10,642 nucleotides of DNA from Stephanodiscus triporus (lineage: Eukaryota; Bacillariophyta; Thalassiosirophyceae; Thalassiosirales; Thalassiosiraceae): positions 1-10,642 of the forward strand of contig JALLAZ010001550.1 of assembly GCA_036939755.1 (NCBI GenBank), written 5' to 3'. Below, in pieces: positions 1 to 5,856 of the stretch (positions are counted from its first letter, which is position 1; every line of letters begins with the position of its first letter). Made by a program: the position numbers and the translations under genes. A model generated the notes under the pieces. That model worked only from the letters and a program-made list of their open reading frames with translations. It was not told the origin of the DNA and searched no databases.

Positions 1-222
1 ACTATATTTTGTGTAACTTAGTGTAACTAGTGTTCGATTTCCCTCAACCTCAGTAAAATTCGTAGATGTGGACGACCGCAAGGAGAGGAGAGAGGCTTTT
101 ATGCCTCGCCTGTCCAGCAACTAAAAAAGGTATCCGAAGATTCGCTGTCCATAACCCCCGCTCCGCCCCGCCCCCGCCGCCGCCGGCTCCGCCCGCGATC
201 GGAGGAAAACGAAGATAATAAT
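1..222 (+). promoter_or_regulatory. 5' flank of the proteasome beta2 gene
   Basis: No gene is visible here. The frame of the downstream proteasome ORF is open back to position 31 (stop TAG at 28-30) but has no in-frame ATG before 223, so 223 is the first possible start unless an upstream exon exists. Two out-of-frame ATGs, at about 65 and 101, lie in the probable leader. A short repeat of GTGTAACT occurs near positions 11-28. The last 70 bases turn C-rich, then become AT-rich immediately before the ATG. No clear core promoter motif was recognised. Confidence 0.35.
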
Positions 223-1965
223 ATGCCCCGACGCCGCCGCCCGTCATCGGCCCTTGTGTTCTCCGTCGAGTCCTCGTCGCGGCGCTCGTGCGTCGTGGCG
301 GCACTCGCATTCGCATTCGCATCATCATCGCAACTCGTTCGCGTTTCGTGCGACGTCGTCGCCGGCGGCGGCGGCGGCGGACGATTCTCGTCCTCGATCG
401 TGACGCATCCAGCCGACGATCTTTCCTTGGGGTTATTAGAGTCGTCGTCGTTGGCCACGGAAGGAAGAAGACGACATCGGCGGCGGTGCAATCGCGGCGA
501 TGATGACGTACGCGGGAACTACGACGATGCTCGTGGATGCCACGGCCACGGCGCGTCGAGGCTGCTTCGCTCGGACATCGATCGCGATGATCCCATTACT
601 TATCGCCACCGCGATGACACGCCGTTCTACCGCGGCGACGGCGAAATGTCGTTTTTCGACGTTGGTCGTCGGTTCGCCGTCGATCGGTGGCAAAGTCCGT
701 TGGAAGGCCTGGCGCCCCTCCCCTCCTCGTCGCTGGAGTCGCGATCGCTGCCGCGAACTTCGTCCCATCCTCCATTTGACTGCGACTCGATGTCGCACGT
801 CGCGATTGGTCCGGGTCCGAGCCACCCTCACGAGATCGACGTCGTCGAGGAACTCCTGCGTCGTCGTAGTAGTCGTCAACAACAACATTCGTCTCGATCA
901 TCGCGGACGATGCCGAGGACGCGCAGGACTGGCACCACCATCGTCGCCCTACTCGCGGAGAATTCCACGGTCTTGATACTCGCAGCCGACACCCGATCGA
1001 CCGACGGCAGTACCGTCGCCGACAATCGATGCGAGAAGCTCCATCAAATATCGAGGAACGTGTGGTGCGCGGGTGCCGGGACGAGCGCGGACGTCGAGGC
1101 CCTGGTGCGTCGGGCGAGGTACACGTTTCGGAGGTCGGGTAGGATGACCATCGAGGGGCACGGAGGGGTCGGCAATGCGATGGACGACGACGACGACGAC
1201 GACGGCGGCGACTACTGCTACGGCGACGATCGCGACGACTCCGTCCTCGGCGGATATGACGGCGGCGGGGGCGGTCCGCCTCCTCCCCCCCCGGCGTCCG
1301 TGACGGCCGTTCTCCACTACCTCCGAACGATATTGCGAAAGTCCCGCGGCGGCCTTGGAGCGAATCTCCTCGTTGGGGGGTACGACGCATTTTCCTCCCG
1401 CGCCGTGCTCGCCGCGATACACCCCCACGGCAGCCTGGACGTTGTGCCGTACTCGGCGTTGGGATCTGGCGGACTCGCGGCCATGGGGGTGTTGGAATCG
1501 AGATACCCCCGGTCGTCGTCGTTGCCGTCGTCGTCGTCCTCCTCCTCCTCCTGCACCGTGGCCGAGGGGATGCGATTGGCGGTGGACGCCGTCCGGGCGG
1601 GGATAGAGAACGATCTCGGTAGCGGCAGCCAGGTCGACGTTTGTGTGATCGGGCGCGGGGGGGTGTTCTATCGTAGGGCCGTGGCTAGGGAGGAGGAGCT
1701 CACGTGGAAGACGAAGTTGGACGGGTGGAACGACTCGGACGACGCCCCCGACTGCGGAACCCTCGGCGGAGCCGGCGATGGCGCGGATGGCGGTATTCCT
1801 CGGATGTCGTCGTCGCGGAAGAACGACGCGGGAGGGGGGAATGACATCGGGGTGAATGGATTCGGTAACGTCCCGTTCGCGATCCAATCGAAAAGGGTAG
1901 TATGCGATCATCATGCGAAACGCGAACGAGATAGATGGCTCGATGAAGTTATGTGTGCGGAATAA
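223..1965 (+). CDS. Proteasome subunit beta type-7-like (beta2, trypsin-like), with unusual extensions
   Basis: This is a catalytic beta2-type subunit of the 20S proteasome, which cleaves after basic residues. The mature N-terminus is visible as RRTG|TTIVALL, with the catalytic threonine at residue 238 after Gly237. Asp256 (in AADTRST) and Lys272 (in CEKLHQIS) match the conserved Asp17 and Lys33 once a two-residue insertion is allowed for. The beta2 signatures are the Cys two residues before that Lys, GAGTSADVE (acidic residue at the position-53 equivalent), PHGSLDVVPY, LGSGGLAAMG and NDLGSGSQVDVCVIG. Oddities are a 237-residue region before T1 with a short hydrophobic stretch at about 22-34, an Asp7/Gly/Pro6 insert at about 313-358, and a C-terminus rich in Gly, Asp and Ser that lacks the usual beta2 arm. 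At 580 residues it is about twice the usual 270-285. The family call is firm; the true start and compartment are open. No intron is seen. Confidence 0.86.
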   Translation: MPRRRRPSSALVFSVESSSRRSCVVAALAFAFASSSQLVRVSCDVVAGGGGGGRFSSSIVTHPADDLSLGLLESSSLATEGRRRHRRRCNRGDDDVRGNYDDARGCHGHGASRLLRSDIDRDDPITYRHRDDTPFYRGDGEMSFFDVGRRFAVDRWQSPLEGLAPLPSSSLESRSLPRTSSHPPFDCDSMSHVAIGPGPSHPHEIDVVEELLRRRSSRQQQHSSRSSRTMPRTRRTGTTIVALLAENSTVLILAADTRSTDGSTVADNRCEKLHQISRNVWCAGAGTSADVEALVRRARYTFRRSGRMTIEGHGGVGNAMDDDDDDDGGDYCYGDDRDDSVLGGYDGGGGGPPPPPPASVTAVLHYLRTILRKSRGGLGANLLVGGYDAFSSRAVLAAIHPHGSLDVVPYSALGSGGLAAMGVLESRYPRSSSLPSSSSSSSSCTVAEGMRLAVDAVRAGIENDLGSGSQVDVCVIGRGGVFYRRAVAREEELTWKTKLDGWNDSDDAPDCGTLGGAGDGADGGIPRMSSSRKNDAGGGNDIGVNGFGNVPFAIQSKRVVCDHHAKRERDRWLDEVMCAE

Positions 1966-2220
1966 ATAATAAGTAGCCCCTAAATCCGATGCAGGCTTCC
2001 ATGAAAAGTCTTTCATGTGAGATATTATATGGGTAACGTTCACTTTTATGTTTGCATGTTGCGGTTATTAGGTGACTTGTGTCGACATGCGTTTAATCAA
2101 GCTCACACAGAAATCTAAATCTTAATATAGTCCAGGAAGCAGTTGACAGAAGTCTTTCTCTAAAGAAATATTTACGAGTAACCTACAAACTGTACATGTT
2201 TCGTCACCACAGCATCTCCT
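1966..2220. other. Convergent intergenic spacer
   Basis: This 255-base, AT-richer stretch separates the proteasome gene (+) from the small gene on the minus strand, so it should hold both 3' ends. AATAAA at 1961-1966 overlaps the proteasome stop codon and could act as a polyadenylation hexamer, but it is too close to the stop to be persuasive. Nothing else is supported. Confidence 0.4.
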
Positions 2221-2469
2221 TCACTTCGATGCAATCCTCTTCAGCTCCTCCTGGAACGAATCGAAGGACGAGGTGGAAGACATAGACCCGTTTGTGTTCC
2301 TTCTGGTCAAGCGACGTCCGAGGGTTCCGGGGAGACCATTCGTATCCTCCGCGCCTCCGTGGGCCGCGCCAATTTGAGCGATTTGTCTGTGGGAGTCGTA
2401 GGTGGACTTGGCCCCCAAGCCGGCCATGGCGGCCAAACCCGCTCGAAACGCATGTACATGAGATGCCAT
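2221..2469 (-). CDS. Small basic protein of unknown function (82 aa)
   Basis: I do not recognise this protein. It begins MASHVHAFRAGLAAMAGLGA, a stretch that could form an amphipathic helix with basic and no acidic residues, loosely like a mitochondrial presequence or membrane-contacting helix. The middle is Gly/Ala/Asn-rich with an RRLTRR basic patch. The end is a Ser-rich segment followed by FQEELKRIASK, probably helical. It has no cysteine and no membrane segment. The start is supported by splicing: a GTAAG donor at 2565 and a GACAG acceptor ending at 2471 define a 95-nt intron one base before the ATG, and the joined upstream exon places a TGA directly in frame before that ATG. Composition is moderate GC, unlike the flanking GC-rich genes. 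The open frame plus coherent splice sites make a real gene more likely than not. Confidence 0.5.
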   Translation of the reverse strand: MASHVHAFRAGLAAMAGLGAKSTYDSHRQIAQIGAAHGGAEDTNGLPGTLGRRLTRRNTNGSMSSTSSFDSFQEELKRIASK

Positions 2470-2470
2470 T

Positions 2471-2565
2471 CTGTCACTTTCACAAATTCAATGAATGGTG
2501 GCGAGGCGTAAGAGAATGCGAGTTGGTGATAACATACAAAGGTTACGAGTAAAGTTAAAACTTAC
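2471..2565 (-). other. Probable 5'-leader intron of the small minus-strand gene
   Basis: On the minus strand the sequence reads CTG|GTAAGTTTTAAC at the donor and AAAGTGACAG|AATGG at the acceptor, giving 95 nt. It resembles the other introns of the window in length and splice sites. A further possible acceptor, TTTCTTTCTAG at about 2632-2642, lies upstream on the same strand, so the leader may contain a second intron; I could not place its donor. Confidence 0.5.
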
Positions 2566-3069
2566 CAGAATGAGTAGAGTCGGATGATGAGAGATTTCAA
2601 TGAAAAGCTTGTTGCGCTTCAGGAATTATGACCTAGAAAGAAAGAAGACTCTTCTATCATTTTCATCTCGACGAAAATCTGACTGGACAAAAATGCTGAC
2701 TCAACAAAAAAAGTTCCAAATTCACTGCGTCAGCAGAAGTCGACGATGCGCAAGCTGAGCTCTGGACAAGAACAGCTTGTCCGCCGGAGAAGAAGGCAGA
2801 GTGGCACTCCAACTGTACCATACACTCTTCTTCTTAGCGAGGAGAGGATGGGGTGTTCTTAGTTAGTCAGTGAGTCATCGTGAACTGGAGCAAGTTCTTT
2901 TCCGAACTCTCTCTATTTTTTACTCCTACATTTAGGGTTCGCAGCCGCAGGATTTTACATACGATACTTAGGAACCACTAGTCTCAGGCGCGGGAACTAA
3001 CCTCCGCGCGCCACCGCGCGCGCGGCGCCACTCTTCCGTCCCCACACGCACCCATGTCACATTTATTTC
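2566..3069. promoter_or_regulatory. Divergent promoter region between the small gene and the FKBP gene
   Basis: About 500 bases separate the two divergent starts. The left part contains the upstream leader exon of the minus-strand gene. Positions 2751-2782 hold two overlapping inverted repeats that cannot form at the same time. Near the FKBP side is GGCGCGGGAA (2987-2996), close to but not exactly an E2F-type site, followed by an alternating C/G tract at about 3003-3028. An ATG at 3054 lies just upstream of the FKBP start in another frame. No coding exon on the plus strand is supported. Confidence 0.4.
2751..2782. repeat. Overlapping, mutually exclusive inverted repeats
   Basis: CAAGCTG at 2751-2757 is the exact reverse complement of CAGCTTG at 2773-2779. 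GGACAAG at 2764-2770 is the exact reverse complement of CTTGTCC at 2776-2782. The two right arms overlap, so only one stem can form at a time. Whether this lies in a transcribed leader is unknown. Confidence 0.45.
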
Positions 3070-3966
3070 ATGATCTCACTCATATCATTTCTACTTCACA
3101 TCATGTTGTTGTCGTCCAACGAGCGAGCGTCACCGACCGTATCATCGGCGTCGTTCCCCTCCCTCCTCCTCCTGCTGCTGCCCATCGTCATCACCTCTCC
3201 GTCGGTTGGAGCGTTGTTGTCGCCCTCGACGAAGAGGTTGCCACCCTCCCGCCCGATCTCGCTCGCGATGGACATGGCGCGTCGAGCCGACGATCGCATC
3301 ATCGCCGCGACGACTACGACGACTACCGCGATCGATCGCCGCGAGGCCCTCGAGGGAATATTCGTCCGGGACATCCTAGTCGGCGTCGTCGGCGGCGGCG
3401 CCGTCGTCGCGTCTCCACGACCGGCCGACGCCCTCGTGGAGGGGAGCAAGCCCCCCACCGCCGCCGTGCCTAGGAAGGCTCTCGGGGAGGAATACCGCCA
3501 GGGCACCGCCGCCCTCGGCGACTCGATGGAGATGGAGTCGCTACCGCGGGAGGCTTACAAGAAGCTGCCCTCGGGGGTCATATACGCCGACATCAGCGTC
3601 GGGGGGGGCGGCGTTGTGACGGAGGGGTCGAGGGTGAACGTCCAGTGGGTGCTGCGTAGGTCGAACGGGTACTTCGTCGACTCCTCGGCCGTGTCGGACT
3701 CGGTCCCGTTCATATTCGAGGTGGGAGATCCGGGGGGGGCGATACGTGGGCTCGACGAGGGGATACGCGGTATGAGGGCGGGGGGGTCCCGGAGGATACT
3801 CGTGCCTCCGAGTCTCGCGTACGTGGACGGGGTGGACGACGGCAAGCCGGGACCGATACCGGCGGGATTCGGACCGAGACAGCAGATGAGGAGGGTCATG
3901 AAGGTGCGGAGGGACGTGCCGGGGGAGTACATCTTTTTGGAGGTCAAGGTGACCAAGGTTCGTTAA
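3070..3966 (+). CDS. FKBP-type peptidyl-prolyl isomerase, probable thylakoid-lumen form
   Basis: This is an FK506-binding-protein fold predicted to act in the thylakoid lumen. The FKBP domain covers about residues 165-297. It shows NGYFVDSS, FIFEVGDPGGAIRGLDEGI, GMRAGGSRRILVPPSLAY and a closing strand EYIFLEVKVTKV. The leader appears tripartite: hydrophobic SLLLLLLPIVITS ending near VGA|LL (residues 47-50, like the start of a diatom transit peptide), a basic Ser/Thr-rich transit region, then twin Arg at 90-91, a hydrophobic run ILVGVVGGGAVVAS and ADA|LV at 119-123. The last part resembles a Tat lumenal signal. The protein has no cysteine. Several FK506-pocket positions differ from FKBP12 (Trp193 for Tyr26, Val203 for Phe36, Leu228 for Trp59), while Asp204, Ile225, Tyr251 and Phe289 fit, so isomerase activity may be weak. 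The start is uncertain: Met12 (position 3103) would give a simpler signal peptide. No intron is seen. Confidence 0.88.
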   Translation: MISLISFLLHIMLLSSNERASPTVSSASFPSLLLLLLPIVITSPSVGALLSPSTKRLPPSRPISLAMDMARRADDRIIAATTTTTTAIDRREALEGIFVRDILVGVVGGGAVVASPRPADALVEGSKPPTAAVPRKALGEEYRQGTAALGDSMEMESLPREAYKKLPSGVIYADISVGGGGVVTEGSRVNVQWVLRRSNGYFVDSSAVSDSVPFIFEVGDPGGAIRGLDEGIRGMRAGGSRRILVPPSLAYVDGVDDGKPGPIPAGFGPRQQMRRVMKVRRDVPGEYIFLEVKVTKVR

Positions 3967-4306
3967 AAATTAGGCAGAGAGGACTCCCACGAGCACAAGA
4001 TTCGGAGGAGAGGACAATGTGACTATGTCAAACGTTCTTATAAGCGCATACTGTCATGCGTCTATGATTTAAAGTGCTAGGCAAAACAAACGGTAAACAC
4101 AAGACTTACAGGAAGTCAACAACTAGTAATATCTGGAGTATTGTAAGTGGTGACTAAATCAAAGCATGAATTGGTTTTTGAGTTGGAAAACTGTGACCAC
4201 AGTGTTGATTTTTGCCAGGTCATTAGCACTCCATGGTACAATGAGCATTTCCTTTTAGAGGATTCATCGAGTAAACAGATATTTCCTACACCTATTATAC
4301 AATAAA
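3967..4306. other. Convergent 3' spacer
   Basis: This 340-base AT-rich stretch lies between the ends of the FKBP gene (+) and the membrane-protein gene (-). Both 3' untranslated regions must lie here. A shifted minus-strand frame overlaps it, but it has no recognisable protein features and runs into the real membrane-protein gene. I see no RNA gene, repeat or clear polyadenylation signal. Confidence 0.4.
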
Positions 4307-5440
4307 TCAGGCATTCGAAGCAACTTCTTGGTACCCCGAAAATGGGCGAAAGTGCCTCCCACCTCCACGGCGCCCACCAAGAATAGCTGCCATGCAAACA
4401 AGTATCACAATGATCAATTTAATCCAGATAGTATTGAACCCAAAGAGAGTTGCCATCCAATCGCTCATGTATTTCTGTACAGATAGGATTGACAATGTGC
4501 CAACAACGGTCATGATCATTATGGTGAGAACCATAACTTCATGGCCAGCATCATCTTCAAAGAGTACCGCATAGCCTAGAGCAAGGAGCACTTCGATGAG
4601 AAGAACTATTGCAAACTTCCACATCCACACCGCCAAATGTGTCATCTTGGAACCATCTGGAAGTAGAACTGCAGGATCAATGAAATCGGTCCATGCTACG
4701 AATTTGATAGTTGTTGTTACAAGGAAAAGAAGAAGCAGAGTCTTGCAGTTGATAACCATGCCTTCATTTATAGCATTGATCTGGGCCCACTCTGCGTCCG
4801 GCTGAATCGTGATAAAGAATAGGTTTTTTGGATGCCACCACGTAAATAAGATCGTTAAATCATTCAGCTCACATGCTTTGGGCGACGACGAACTGAAGTA
4901 TGCACATACCTTGGCGACTCGCGCACTAAGAATTCCCACTAATGCAATAAATACGAGCATATCAAGTATGTGCATCCACGATGGTTCGATTCCACCAGTG
5001 AAAGATGCATTTCCGATAAAGACTACGCTCACGAGAAGTGCAATGGCACCATTTAGGGCAAAGTTGGAAAGCCTCGTGATTTTAGCGACGGATTGCTTGT
5101 TGTGATAGGTAAGAGCTGCGAACTATCAATGTTGCGAAAAACGACGTCCAATACCCAATACAATCGAAGAGACCGAGTTGGTCGATGATTAAGTAAGAGT
5201 TCGTTGCCATGCATGAAACACAACAGTAAACAGTAAACAGCAATGTCTCACAATAACCCCAACGTAGAGAAGCGATAGACCGAGAAGTCTTGCAAAAAAT
5301 AGCTCTGCGCCAGTGCACGATGTCAATTTAAAACAACTGCACGCATCCGGTAGATACATTGCGACACCCGCGAAGAGGTGATAGAATGCGAAGAGGTATA
5401 GCTCCCACGGACAAGAGGTGCTGAAGTCGATGATGCCCAT
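4307..5440 (-). CDS. Uncharacterised polytopic membrane protein, two exons (334 aa)
   Basis: I do not recognise the family. Exon 1 is 5440-5252 (63 codons) and exon 2 is 5122-4307 (271 codons plus stop), joined in phase 0. The join restores a continuous hydrophobic helix, ARLLGLSLLYVGVI|FAAL, which strongly supports the model. About eight membrane helices are visible, at roughly residues 12-30, 46-68, 84-102, 111-131, 190-207, 226-251, 260-280 and 295-313. They form two groups of four separated by a hydrophilic loop at about 132-189. An LPD motif follows the first helix of each group (residues 30-32 and 217-219), which suggests an internal duplication. The first loop holds Cys34, Cys36 and Cys42. 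The C-terminal tail is basic and Gly/Arg-rich. It could be a transporter or a membrane scaffold; nothing decides this. It is divergently transcribed from the CobW gene. Confidence 0.75.
5123..5251 (-). other. Intron of the membrane-protein gene (129 nt)
   Basis: The donor is ATT|GTGAGAC at 5251 and the acceptor is ATTGATAG|TTCGC ending at 5123. The frame of exon 1 continues open into the intron and the frame of exon 2 is closed by TGA TAG just upstream of the acceptor, so removal of exactly this segment is what links the two hydrophobic frames. A second AG seven bases downstream (TTCGCAG) would break the frame. Confidence 0.75.
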
Positions 5441-5856
5441 GATTTTCTTTGTAGATTTGACAAGTGAGTTGTTTGTTTCGCTGTTTCCTTGTTAAGGTAT
5501 TTTGGAGCGATCAGAACGTTATTTCATGTTGACATCGGTAAATATTCGGGTTCTCTTTCACCGAACGAGTCAAAAGTTGATTTGTGGAGAAGAAGAGTCC
5601 CTGCCTCGTCGATATGGTGTGACTCGCGGATTTCTTCTCGTTTGGCGGGAACACGGTCCTCGTATCTAGCTCGCCTCGCTACGCTCGCTCTTATTTCTTA
5701 GAGTAAGTATCGTAATACTTATCGTACTCGCTCTTTATTTCCTCGCATCATGGTTTATTCTGTGGTGGTGGGTGTTGACCCCCAGCGCCTCTTGGCAAAT
5801 AACTTTGATCTGTCTAGATCTTCTCCAAGCTGCGACCGCTTTGATATTCACTAAGT
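5441..5856. promoter_or_regulatory. Shared divergent promoter region
   Basis: These 416 bases separate the starts of the membrane-protein gene (-) and the CobW gene (+) and must hold both promoters unless the leaders are long. The outstanding structure is the repeat cluster at 5684-5743. A short inverted repeat around a TCTAGA core lies near 5805-5822. A small open frame at 5489-5701 has no protein-like features and is probably chance. Confidence 0.45.
5684..5743. repeat. Imperfect direct repeats flanking an inverted repeat
   Basis: CTCGCTCTTATTTCT (5684-5698) recurs as CTCGCTCTTTATTTCCT (5727-5743). Between them lies AAGTAT-CGTA-ATACTT (5705-5720), a perfect six-base stem with a four-base loop, with GAGT/ACTC as possible outer arms. 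The cluster lies between two divergent starts, so a protein-binding site is plausible. A transposon footprint is a weaker alternative, because the repeats are inexact and no terminal inverted repeats are seen. Confidence 0.45.

Noticed and set aside
1183..1202. CRISPR-like or tandem repeat at the GAC run
   Set aside because: It is a simple trinucleotide run encoding Asp within the proteasome gene.
949..2043. Long minus-strand open frame (364 codons) opposite the proteasome gene
   Set aside because: It is antisense to a gene with clear catalytic motifs, has low-complexity Arg/Gly/Val composition, and is explained by GC-rich DNA with few stops.
2987..2996. E2F-like GGCGCGGGAA near the FKBP start
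   Set aside because: It lacks the final A/T of the consensus and lies in a C/G-rich tract where such matches are expected.
3054..3473. 139-codon plus-strand frame from ATG 3054
   Set aside because: It is a shifted frame over the FKBP leader and becomes poly-Arg; kept only as a possible upstream ATG.
4116..4397. 93-codon minus-strand frame with some hydrophobic residues
   Set aside because: It is a shifted frame across the 3' end of the membrane-protein gene and its untranslated region.
5082..5318. Separate 78-codon membrane-like minus-strand frame
   Set aside because: It overlaps the intron of the membrane-protein gene and lies mostly within it; splicing exon 1 to exon 2 gives a better continuous helix.
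5671..5743. Possible tRNA or small RNA in the CobW upstream region
   Set aside because: The hairpin and repeats do not form a cloverleaf, and no anticodon arm or TTCRANY-like box could be identified.
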